In this document: positions 49,094 through 56,562 of the stretch, piece after piece | Layout of the letters: each line of letters opens with the position of its first letter | Position numbering within the stretch: position 1 is the stretch's first letter | Assembly (NCBI RefSeq): GCF_000092645.1 | Contig: NC_014165.1 | Span: forward strand, 1,674,001 to 1,738,000 | Length of the DNA stretch: 64,000 bases | Source: Thermobispora bispora DSM 43833 | GTDB lineage: Bacteria; Actinomycetota; Actinomycetes; Streptosporangiales; Streptosporangiaceae | Direction of reading: 5' to 3' | Notes under the pieces: model-generated | The model's input: only the letters and a program-made list of their open reading frames with translations | The model's database searches: none | Told to the model about the DNA's origin: nothing | Program-made: the position numbers and the translations under genes

Positions 49094-49361
49094 GACGTCG
49101 CTTCCTCTACAGCGGGCCTACTTGCATCGTCGTCGCGGATTTGCCTTTCCTGTCGAGCAAGGTGGAGTCTTCGGCCAGCCGTAATCGGGTTTTGTGCCGG
49201 TTTGATTCCCTTGCGTCGTCCTTATCGTGCCCCCCTGGTGGTGCCGGCCTGTGGGGGTGGCCCCCGATCGGCCGGTGGTTGCACCTGCTCGCACCGTTCG
49301 CCGTGTTGTCCGGCCGGCCGGGGCCTGGCACGCCCATAGAGCGTGCCTCATCGGGGGTGGA

Positions 49362-49646
49362 TCAGGGTGGTGGTGGGATCTCCGTGCCAGGTACAGGCTG
49401 GTGCTCCCCGTACATGCGCACCAGGGTGCGCACGTGCAGGGGGCATTCCGCGCGGGTCTCTACGCGGCCGCTGGTGTCCTCCTTGGTCGCCACCCATACG
49501 TTGCCGTAGATGGTGTATCTGGCGATGATCTCCTGGTCGCAGAAGCGGCACGTGGCCCGTGTCCCGTCGGGGACCACTCGCTCGGGGGCGAGGCGGTAGA
49601 GCTCGTCCGACCGGTCCCCGCGGGGAAGCCGGTCATCGCGTTCCAC
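49362..49646 (-). CDS. Small putative zinc-binding protein
   Basis: 94 residues from GTG 49646. It contains CRFCDQEIIARYTIYGNVWV and then AECPLHVRTLVRMYG, a C-x2-C ... C-x2-H arrangement that could bind one zinc. Function unknown. It overlaps the preceding small gene by 14 bases in another frame, so both are coupled. Pairs like this often neighbour XRE regulators in Streptosporangiales and Streptomyces. Confidence 0.6.
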   Translation of the reverse strand: MERDDRLPRGDRSDELYRLAPERVVPDGTRATCRFCDQEIIARYTIYGNVWVATKEDTSGRVETRAECPLHVRTLVRMYGEHQPVPGTEIPPPP

Positions 49647-49839
49647 CCTGCGCGTTCGCGGCCAGGCGTTCCTGCTCGGCGATGACCTCGCGCAGCTGGT
49701 CGACGGTGCGCGCGGCGCCGATCGCCTCGGCGGCCTTGGGGAACGGCTGGTGCCGGGTCGCCCACCAGCGGCCGGCGTCGGACCGCCAGATGCGCCAGCC
49801 GGGCACGGTGGCGTGGTTTGCGGTGGCGGGGTAAGCCAC
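49633..49839 (-). CDS. Small conserved actinobacterial protein
   Basis: 68 residues from GTG 49839 with GGAGG seven bases upstream. Sequence AYPATANHATVPGWRIWRSD, AGRWWATRHQPFPKAAEAIG, TVDQLREVIAEQERLAA. Trp-rich N-terminus and a C-terminal helix; no known domain. It is probably in one operon with the 94-residue protein and perhaps with the XRE regulator upstream, 141 bases away. Confidence 0.6.
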   Translation of the reverse strand: MAYPATANHATVPGWRIWRSDAGRWWATRHQPFPKAAEAIGAARTVDQLREVIAEQERLAANAQGGTR

Positions 49840-49980
49840 GGTTGCCTCCGGTGTGCTGAACGCACCGCACTGGGACCGTGCGGGCGCGTGCGTTACGCAA
49901 CATCAGGGCAACGCCCTGTAACACCGGGTGGAGGGTAATCTCGAACCCCGCCGGGAAGTTGCAGGGAGGAAACCCAGCTA

Positions 49981-51186
49981 CTACACCACGCCGATGCGGT
50001 AGGCCAGGCCGCGGAGGTCCCGCGCGCCCGTGGCCCTGCGCGCCCGCTCAAGCTGCGTCGACACCAGCTCACGTACCAGCGGGTTGTGGTGCACCCGCGG
50101 AGGATCCAGCCGTTCGGCGGCGCGCAGCTCCTGGACGAACTCCCGCGTGTTGCCGAGCATGGCGTGCGCCCGGGCGAGCTCGATATGGAGTGCGGAACGC
50201 CGCCCTTGGGGGAGCATGGACAGGTCCGCGGTCTCCACGCGCTGCAACGCCCGCCCAGGCTCCCCGGTTTCGACGGCGAGCATGCACTGCCAGACGGCCA
50301 CGTTGGCCGGCCCGAACCACTGCCATGCGTCCGCGTGGTCGCCGATCCGGTCGGCGATGCGGGCGGCCTCGTCGGCCTGCTCGCCTGCTGCGGTGTGGTC
50401 GCCGTCGATCACGGCGGCGAGGGCGGCCGACAGGCGCAGCATCCCGTACACCTGGTGCGCGCGCCGGTCGTCGCCGAGGTGGGCTTCGATCGAGTCGGCG
50501 ACCCGGCCGGTCTCTCGCAGGGCGCGTGAGCGGCCCACCGAAAGCTGCGCGTGCGCCGCGGGGAACGCGGCTTCCGCGGCGGCGATGGGGTCGCCGAGCA
50601 TCTCGGCGGCCTGGACGGCGCGGTCGGCGGCGATCCACGCGAGCTCCCACCGGCTGTTGTTGCGGAGCAGGAAGGTTGCGGCGGCGCAGGCGTCGATCAG
50701 CAGTCGCAGCGCCCGCGCCTTGGTTTGCTCGTCGCCGGTGTTGACGTGGACGTGCAGCTCGGCGATCAGGTCCGGCAGGAGCCGGCTCTGGGCGATGTGG
50801 TCGGAGGCGCGCCGGGCGGCGAGTAGGGGCCCGTTTGCGACCGCGGTGAGCTCTTCCAGCGGGCGGGCCGGCACGTCCGGTGGGCTGGTGAGCCGGGAGC
50901 CCAGCAGGACCTCGCGCAGGCGGGTGAGGTCGCCGTACCCGCGCATGCGCGGGATCATCGACGCGCCCTCTCCGAGCAGGTCGGATGCGGACACCTGGAG
51001 CGCGTCTGCGATCGCGGCGATGTCGCGCCGCTTCTCCAGGGGGAGGACCCCGTTCTCCACCCGGGACAGCCAGCTCTTGGATCGGCCGATGAGCCCGGCT
51101 AGCTGATCGAGGGTCATGCCCCGGTAGTGGCGGGCGCGGCGGACGTTCTCGCCAATGCGTCGGTAGTCCGTGTTAGCCTCGGGCAT
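49981..51186 (-). CDS. XRE family regulator with TPR-like C-terminal region
   Basis: 401 residues. The helix-turn-helix is at residues 10-65 (RIGENVRRARHYRGMTLDQL, GLIGRSKSWLSRVENGVLPL). The rest is all-helical with tetratricopeptide-like pairs (AWIAADRAVQAAEMLGDPIA, DEAARIADRIGDHADAWQWF, LHIELARAHAMLGNTREFVQ). This architecture is common and expanded in actinomycetes, often beside small DUF genes. ATG 51186 is chosen; an upstream GTG adds a non-conserved extension. It lies within the interval bounded by the tRNA-Pro duplication. Confidence 0.8.
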   Translation of the reverse strand: MPEANTDYRRIGENVRRARHYRGMTLDQLAGLIGRSKSWLSRVENGVLPLEKRRDIAAIADALQVSASDLLGEGASMIPRMRGYGDLTRLREVLLGSRLTSPPDVPARPLEELTAVANGPLLAARRASDHIAQSRLLPDLIAELHVHVNTGDEQTKARALRLLIDACAAATFLLRNNSRWELAWIAADRAVQAAEMLGDPIAAAEAAFPAAHAQLSVGRSRALRETGRVADSIEAHLGDDRRAHQVYGMLRLSAALAAVIDGDHTAAGEQADEAARIADRIGDHADAWQWFGPANVAVWQCMLAVETGEPGRALQRVETADLSMLPQGRRSALHIELARAHAMLGNTREFVQELRAAERLDPPRVHHNPLVRELVSTQLERARRATGARDLRGLAYRIGVV

Positions 51187-51447
51187 AGCAGGCCCTGTCC
51201 TTTCCGAGGTGCTGACACCCCTCAGGCTAAGGCCAGGGCCTTTTCCATGCCATGTGTTGACCGCATTACGGTCTCGCACGTTGGCGTTGCGGCCGCCGTG
51301 CTAGTGGGTGGGGTGGCGGTTTGTCGGGTTGATGCGTGAGTATGGCACCGGGGCGGCACGCCGCAAAGTGCCGCAGAGGACACCCGGAAACCGGCCTGAC
51401 CTGCGGAAGCGACGGATTACCTGGGCCGACGTTTTGACCTTTTCTTT

Positions 51448-51561
51448 ACTGGGGGTCAAGGGGGCGTCGGTTTAAATTCGGCCGTCCCGACGCTGGTCAG
51501 AGGCCGTTCCCGAGATGGGAGCGGCCTTTCTCGTTTCTTTAGATGTCCGGTTTTGGGAGCA
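51448..51561 (+). repeat. Right copy of the tRNA-Pro duplication (att-like, tRNA remnant)
   Basis: Copy of 48834-48948 with the anticodon loop, T arm and acceptor 3' strand, then the terminator-like hairpin. The 5' half of the tRNA is absent and T-loop bases are mutated (GGTTTAAATTC), so it is not a functional tRNA. The surrounding 51187-51687 stretch has no other gene; a small inverted repeat CGGCAC/GTGCCG is at 51354-51373. Confidence 0.7.
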
Positions 51562-51687
51562 GAATGGGAGTGGAGGCTTGCTCCCATGGGAGCGGCACGG
51601 CTCGCGCCCACTGAACGGCCCACGCCGACCTGGCAGCCTGGACCAGGGTGACCTTGCCCCGGAGCGACTGCAGCAGCCGATCCAAGA

Positions 51688-52269
51688 ATGGAACCGGTGA
51701 TCGGCGCGGTACCCCGAACTCACAGTGCTCGTACTCCTCCAGGGCGGCCCGGGCGGTTCAGCTTCGATTACGACCCGAACCGCTGGACCGTTCCCTGGGA
51801 CGCCTGGGGACGCCTGTTCGCCGAGGCGAAGAAGGACATCGGCGTGCTGGTGTACGCCGGGCTGTTCCTCGCCGACGACGCGGGCATCGTGCGCATGTTC
51901 GCCGAGAAGGCGGCCGCCGGGGTGCGGGTGCGCATCCTGCTCGGGGACCCCGACAGCCCCGAGGTCGCCCGGCGCGGCACGGACGAGGGCATCGACGAGG
52001 CCATGGCCGCCAAGATCCACAACGCGCTCGTGCTGTACCGGCCACTTCTGGGGCGGGAGAACGTCGCGATCCGCCTGCACCGCACCGTGCTGTACACCTC
52101 GATCTACCGCGGGGACGATCAGCTCCTGGTCAACACGCACGTGTACGGCACGCCCGCGGCCAACGCCCCCGTGCTGCATTTGAGAAAGGTGCCCGGCGGG
52201 AACATGGTCGCCACCTACCTGGCCAGCTTCGAGCGGGTCTGGGAGCAGGCCCGCCCGGTAGAGTCGTGA
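51688..52269 (+). pseudogene. DUF5919-like protein, N-terminal HTH missing
   Basis: The protein from about residue 25 (RFSFDYDPNRWTVPWDAWGR, IGVLVYAGLFLADDAGIVRM, VRVRILLGDPDSPEVARRGT, RLHRTVLYTSIYRGDDQLLV) matches the C-terminal domain of actinobacterial XRE-type proteins with a phospholipase D-like fold. Relatives carry an HTH in front of it; here the upstream DNA is the tRNA-Pro duplication and unrelated sequence, and residues 1-24 do not fit the family. So the regulator part was probably cut away. The ATG at 51688 may still drive expression. The stop is three bases before the NUDIX gene. Confidence 0.65.
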
Positions 52270-52272
52270 CCC

Positions 52273-52749
52273 ATGGCCGGCCGGATCGACTACTACGACG
52301 ACCCCGACGCCCCCGCGCCGAACAGCCTGGTCCCGTCGGTGAACGTGGTGGTCACCAACGACGCGGGGGACATCCTGATGATCCGCCGCTCGGACAACGG
52401 CAACTGGGCGCTCCCCGGCGGGGCGATCGATCTGGGCGAGTCGCTGAAACAGGCCGCGGCACGGGAGACGTTGGAGGAGACCGGCGTCCGCTGTGAGATC
52501 ACCGGCCTGGTCGGGATCTACACCGATCCCAAGCATGTGATCTTTTACACCAGCAACGGGGAGGCCCGGCAGGAGTTCTCCATCGTCCTCACCGCCCGGG
52601 CGGTCGACGGTGAGCCCACGCCGAGCAGTGAGTCCACCGAGGTGCGCTGGGTGCCCCGCGACCAGGTCGAAGGCTTGCCGATGGACCGGTCAATGCGCCT
52701 GCGGATCGGCCACTTCCTGGCCGGCACCGGTTTGCCGTACCTGGGCTAG
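52273..52749 (+). CDS. NUDIX hydrolase
   Basis: 158 residues. The Nudix box is GGAIDLGESLKQAAARETLE then ETG (GX5EX7REUXEEXGU form). NVVVTNDAGDILMIRRSDNG before it and VRWVPRDQVEGLPMD after it are typical. Substrate unknown. It belongs with the DUF5919 gene and the HD-domain gene in a set seen together in other actinomycetes. Its last 160 bases overlap the HD gene on the other strand. Confidence 0.87.
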   Translation: MAGRIDYYDDPDAPAPNSLVPSVNVVVTNDAGDILMIRRSDNGNWALPGGAIDLGESLKQAAARETLEETGVRCEITGLVGIYTDPKHVIFYTSNGEARQEFSIVLTARAVDGEPTPSSESTEVRWVPRDQVEGLPMDRSMRLRIGHFLAGTGLPYLG

Positions 52750-53287
52750 GGGCCGCCTCCACGGCGCGGGCCGCGGCGAGGATGCACGGCGTGGCCGCGG
52801 CGATCGAGCGGCTGACCAGGTGGCCCGGGCCGTAGCGGGAATGGATCTCGGCCAGCCGCTCGGGCACGGACAGGTGCCGCCCATCGGGGCCGGTGGTCAT
52901 ATCGCAGTAGGTCAGCGCATCGGCCAGCAGCGACCGCTCCGGCGGGGGGAACTCGCTGAGCAGGGTCTCGGCCAGGCCGCGTTCGGTCGCCTCGAAGGTC
53001 GCACACGAGTGATGGGCCACCAGCCGGCACAGCATCGCATCCGCCCCGGCGACATCCCGCAGGTAGCGGGCGCCGTCGAGCGGGTGGAACCCGGTCGTGG
53101 CCAGGTCGGGCGCGTACCCGATGTCGTGCAGGTAGGCGGCGGCGGTCAGCGTGCCGGCCTCCTCACCGAGGATCGGGGCGAGCATGGCGGCCCGGGCCGC
53201 CACGCCCTGGGTGTGCGCCCACCGCCGGGGCAGCCGCTCGGCGAGCAGCCGCCGCGCCAGTTCCCGCGCCCACTCCACATCTGCCAC
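52589..53287 (-). CDS. HD domain hydrolase, with 3' overrun into the NUDIX gene
   Basis: 232 residues from GTG 53287. Metal-binding HD motifs are present: RWAHTQGVAARAAML (His), AAYLHDIGYAPDL (HD), LVAHHSCATFE (HH) and LADALTYCDMTTGPDGRHLS (D). The natural end should be near CILAAARAVEA; the last 55 residues are low-complexity and lie antisense to the NUDIX gene, so the original stop seems lost. It should hydrolyse a phosphate ester or nucleotide. Converges with NUDIX. Confidence 0.8.
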   Translation of the reverse strand: MADVEWARELARRLLAERLPRRWAHTQGVAARAAMLAPILGEEAGTLTAAAYLHDIGYAPDLATTGFHPLDGARYLRDVAGADAMLCRLVAHHSCATFEATERGLAETLLSEFPPPERSLLADALTYCDMTTGPDGRHLSVPERLAEIHSRYGPGHLVSRSIAAATPCILAAARAVEAAPSPGTANRCRPGSGRSAGALTGPSASLRPGRGAPSAPRWTHCSAWAHRRPPGR

Positions 53288-53321
53288 GTGTCGACTGTAG
53301 GCTTCCCGGCCTGGCACCGGG

Positions 53322-53812
53322 CTAGGCCGGAGGGTCAGACGTCCCAGGACGTCTTGGGGGTGGGCAGACGAACCGGCCCTTCCCGTGGTGGGAGACGATC
53401 AGGCCGGCGCGTTCCAGCTCTGCGAAGGCGTGCCGTACGGTGTGGCGCGACACGTCGTACAACCAGGCCAGCTCGGCCTCGCTCGGCAGCGGATCCCCGG
53501 CGCGAGATCGCCCCGTTTGATCTTCTGCTCCAGCTCGCTGGCGATCACCTGGTACCTGTAGGAGGCGGTGACGGTCTGGGCGCCCGCCCGGACCAGGCGA
53601 CCTTTGGGAGGGGACGGTCAGGATCAGCCCGTCGGCTTCCAGGGCTTCCAGCGCGCGGCGGATCGTGTTCCTGGCGACGCGGAACTCCGCCGACAAGGCG
53701 GCCTCCGACGGCAGGATCGAGCCCGCCGGGTACGCCCCGGTGGTGATGCGCTCGCGCAGCGGGCGGCGACCTGCCGGTAGACGCGCCATCCGGTCAGCCA
53801 GCCACCCCGCAT
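53322..53812 (-). pseudogene. GntR-type regulator with two winged helices, three frame changes
   Basis: Two winged-helix domains are readable: LRERITTGAYPAGSILPSEA, RVARNTIRRALEALEADGLI, and later DPLPSEAELAWLYDVSRHTV, RHAFAELERAGLIVSHHGKG. The linker between them is scrambled; the expected KGRLVRAGAQTVTASYRYQV and IASELEQKIKRGDLAPG is present one frame over between about 53605 and 53494. An extra base near 53605 and a lost base near 53494 cancel each other. The start region is also shifted: ATG 53812 leads into WRVYRQVAA in another frame, broken near 53762. ATG 53789 still opens a 155-residue protein. Confidence 0.7.
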
Positions 53813-53813
53813 C

Positions 53814-54083
53814 TCAGGCTCCATGGGCATCGGCGACCTTCGACAGGTCGATGCTGAGCTCGCCTTGTTCTCCCTCGCGCCAGCCGTCGCGCGCCGCCTG
53901 CTCGATCCGGTCGGCCGCCGGCCCCAGGCGCAGGCAGGATACGCGCTCGTCGTGCTGGTCGCCCCAGTAGAACCAGAAGAAGGCCGTGTGCACGTAGACG
54001 CGGCGGGGCTTGTCGGTGCGAGCGCGAAGCGTCTTCCCATCGGTGCAGATGAGTGGCCCGTTTACGCGTTGCAGCGTCCCGCC
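53814..54083 (-). pseudogene. Hypothetical protein remnant without a start
   Basis: An open frame ending TGA 53814 reads like a real protein: LICTDGKTLRARTDKPRRVY, VHTAFFWFYWGDQHDERVSC, LRLGPAADRIEQAARDGWRE. Upstream it hits a stop at 54084 with no start codon, so the 5' part is shifted or deleted. It sits two bases before the ancestral gntR start, so they were one operon. Function unknown. Confidence 0.55.
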
Positions 54084-54192
54084 TCACCCGCACAAGGGGC
54101 GCGTCCGATCGATATCGGTCCAGGTGCAGGTCCAGCGCTTAGCCGCGGGCTACGCCTCCTGTCGCTGAAGACAGTGTCGCAGACTCGCCGGC

Positions 54193-54387
54193 TCACTGCT
54201 GATCCACAGAAAAACTATTGTATCGCAGAAAATCTGTGAGTACAGTCACGGGTGTACGCCACAGAAAGTGACGATCCGATGACATGCAGTTGACTGCGGA
54301 AGCAGCGGGATTCTGTACGCGCAGGTCATCGGCGATCTGGAGGTAGGCGGCCTGTCCCCGTGCAGCCACCGCGCACATCCTCCTCAT
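54193..54387 (-). pseudogene. Fragment of a GntR-type gene start
   Basis: From ATG 54387 the frame gives RRMCAVAARGQAAYLQIADD and LR, the usual first helix of GntR regulators (AYLQIADDLR), then unrelated sequence to a stop. Probably the 5' stub of a second gntR-like gene. The region downstream (54190-54300) is unusually AT-rich. Confidence 0.35.
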
Positions 54388-54409
54388 GAGATCGAGATTG
54401 GGGTCGTGG

Positions 54410-54745
54410 ATGACCGACGGGTTCGGACTGGTGGTCCGCTTTACGTGTAAGGATCAGACGAGTGCTGAGGCGTTCGATCGGCTGGTCGCGGAGACGGCGG
54501 AGAAAATCCGCGCGCACGAGCCGGGGATGCTTGTCTACGCGGTGCACCAGGTGGAGGGGCGGCCGCTGCAGCGGATCTTCTACGAGCTTTATGCCGATCG
54601 GACCGCCTTCGAATCGCATGAGGCGCAGCCTCATGTGCAGCGGTTCCTGGCAGAGCGGGAGCAGTATCTGAGCGCGATCGAGGTCGACTTTCTTACCCCG
54701 CAGGTGGCCAAAGGGCTTCCCGGCGGAGGGAGTGACAACCAGTGA
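54410..54745 (+). CDS. Antibiotic biosynthesis monooxygenase (ABM) domain protein
   Basis: 111 residues of the ABM fold: FGLVVRFTCKDQTSAEAFDR, RAHEPGMLVYAVHQVEGRPL, IFYELYADRTAFESHEAQPH. Likely a dimeric YgiN-like protein. It is not close in sequence to the copy at 39491. It overlaps the XRE gene that follows by four bases (GTGA), so the two are co-expressed. Confidence 0.82.
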   Translation: MTDGFGLVVRFTCKDQTSAEAFDRLVAETAEKIRAHEPGMLVYAVHQVEGRPLQRIFYELYADRTAFESHEAQPHVQRFLAEREQYLSAIEVDFLTPQVAKGLPGGGSDNQ

Positions 54746-55977
54746 CCGATCTCGAAGGGCTGACCTTCGGCGCGCGCGTCAAGGAGCTGCGGCAGCGCAG
54801 GGGCATGTCGCAGAAGGAGCTGGCCGCCGAGGTGGGCCGGTCCGAGAGCTGGGTGTCCCAGGTGGAGCGCGACGTGCAGCCGGTCGAGCGGCTTTCGGTC
54901 ATCCAGGCTCTGGCCAATGCGCTGGGTGTCTCCGTCCAGGTCCTCCGTCCCGAGGCGAGCTCGTCCGCCCCGGGATCACAGCAGACCGTGGAGAAGAATG
55001 ATCTTGATGGTCTGCGGATGGCACTGACCGGGCACCCGGCGCTTCCCGTGCTCATTGAGGCAGAAGAACCAGCGCAGGTCATCGACGTGGATGCCTTGTC
55101 GCATGGGGTCGACCGGGCATGGGCACTGGCGCATGCGTCCCGGTTCGCGGAGCTGACGGAGACCCTTAAAGAGCTACTGCCTCGCCTGGAGGTGGCTGGC
55201 CGGCAGGCGCTTGAAGAGCAACGGACCCGGGTCCACCGGCTTCGAGCACGCACCTATCAGGCCATGGCCGCGGCGTTCGCCCAGCAGGGCGAAGCCGATG
55301 CCGCATGGGTCGCCGCCGACCGGGCGCTCGCCGCCGCGGAGCAGTCCGGCAACTCCCTTGAGGTGATCGCCGGGCACTTCCGCATGGCACACGCCTTCGT
55401 GGGACTGCGGCGCTACGAGCAAGCCGAACGCGTCGCCCAGACCGCCATCACCGCACTGCGCCCACGCATCGTACGTGAAGACTGCAGGCCGGAGGAACTG
55501 TCGCTGTTCGGCGCCATGCACCTGGTCCTTGCCGTCATCGCGGCCCGGGAAGGAGCACGAGCCACCGCACGGGCGCGCATCGACGAAGCCCGGAAGATCG
55601 CCGACCGCCTCGGGCAAGACCGCAACGACTTCAACACCGAGTTCGGGCCTACGAACGTGCGGATTCACGCCGTCTCGGTCGCTGTCGACCTTGGGGACGC
55701 CGGTGAAGCCCTTGAACTGACAGAGGAGGTAGATCCATCCGGTCTCTCCTCGGAACGACAAGCCCGTTTTCTCCTCGACGTCGCTAGAGCGCACACACAG
55801 CGGCAGCACATCGGCGAAGCGGTCGCCACACTGACCCGCGCCGAGGAACTGGCCCCGGAAATGGTCCACGGACATCCTCAGTCGCGGAAAACCATTCGCG
55901 ATCTAATCCAGCTCTCCGGCCGACGAGTGCCCGCGGAGTTGACCATGCTCGCCCGCCGCGCAGATGTCGCGCCCTAG
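54742..55977 (+). CDS. XRE family regulator with TPR-like C-terminal region
   Basis: 411 residues. HTH at residues 9-65 (FGARVKELRQRRGMSQKELA, EVGRSESWVSQVERDVQPVE), then helical repeats (AAWVAADRALAAAEQSGNSL, FRMAHAFVGLRRYEQAERVA, FLLDVARAHTQRQHIGEAVA). Same architecture as the protein at 49981. Starts with GTG. It follows the ABM protein and precedes the CRISPR trailer end. Confidence 0.85.
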   Translation: MTDLEGLTFGARVKELRQRRGMSQKELAAEVGRSESWVSQVERDVQPVERLSVIQALANALGVSVQVLRPEASSSAPGSQQTVEKNDLDGLRMALTGHPALPVLIEAEEPAQVIDVDALSHGVDRAWALAHASRFAELTETLKELLPRLEVAGRQALEEQRTRVHRLRARTYQAMAAAFAQQGEADAAWVAADRALAAAEQSGNSLEVIAGHFRMAHAFVGLRRYEQAERVAQTAITALRPRIVREDCRPEELSLFGAMHLVLAVIAAREGARATARARIDEARKIADRLGQDRNDFNTEFGPTNVRIHAVSVAVDLGDAGEALELTEEVDPSGLSSERQARFLLDVARAHTQRQHIGEAVATLTRAEELAPEMVHGHPQSRKTIRDLIQLSGRRVPAELTMLARRADVAP

Positions 55978-56562
55978 GCCAGAGATCCGTTACAGCTTTC
56001 CCTACGTCTTCAAGCCGCTGCTTGCGCGGCGGGGCAGGGCCCGAGGCACTCGAGAGAACGGGGAAGAGCGCAGCACGGCTCCGGTGCGCCACTCAGATCC
56101 ACGGCCGGCCAACTTGCACGTGCCGAGCTGAGCCACCTTTGGGCCGCGCGACCTGCCTTCAGCGGGCGTGTGGCCTCGTTGGGGCCGATCCCCCTCGGCG
56201 CGCGCGCCTCGTTCTCAGGCAGCATTGCCGAGTGGGCATTGGGCTCTGCCCAAAACCCCGGGGCGTCCGGCTCCGAGAAGCCCTCAAGATCACGAAGAAG
56301 CATTCAGGTGGTGCCCATGCATGTGCCGGGGGAGAGGTCCTGATATTCCCGCCCGTCATCGACTCGGGCAAAGCCCAGAAGGACCGGCTCCTGCGGGTCA
56401 AGCCCGGCTGTGCTGGCAGGGCAACCGGCGCGCGTGGAAGGTTACGGGTCAAGTACACACGAATCGGGGCTTGACCCTCCGTCGCCGGCCTGTTGTCCCT
56501 GGGGCGGGGCGACGGCAGACGGGAAGATCAGACATGGGTGTCCCACTTAGGGTGCTGGTGAC
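55978..56562. other. Region between the XRE gene and the old end of the CRISPR array
   Basis: 585 bases. No frame looks like a protein; translations mix Pro/Arg/Gly runs. GGGTCAAG occurs twice (near 56395 and 56447). It is the trailer side of the array, so relics of older repeats could be present, but only the one at 56563 is recognisable. Confidence 0.45.

Noticed and set aside
51448-51561. Second tRNA-Pro gene
   Set aside because: The acceptor 5' strand and D arm are missing and the T loop is mutated, so it is only a fragment copy.
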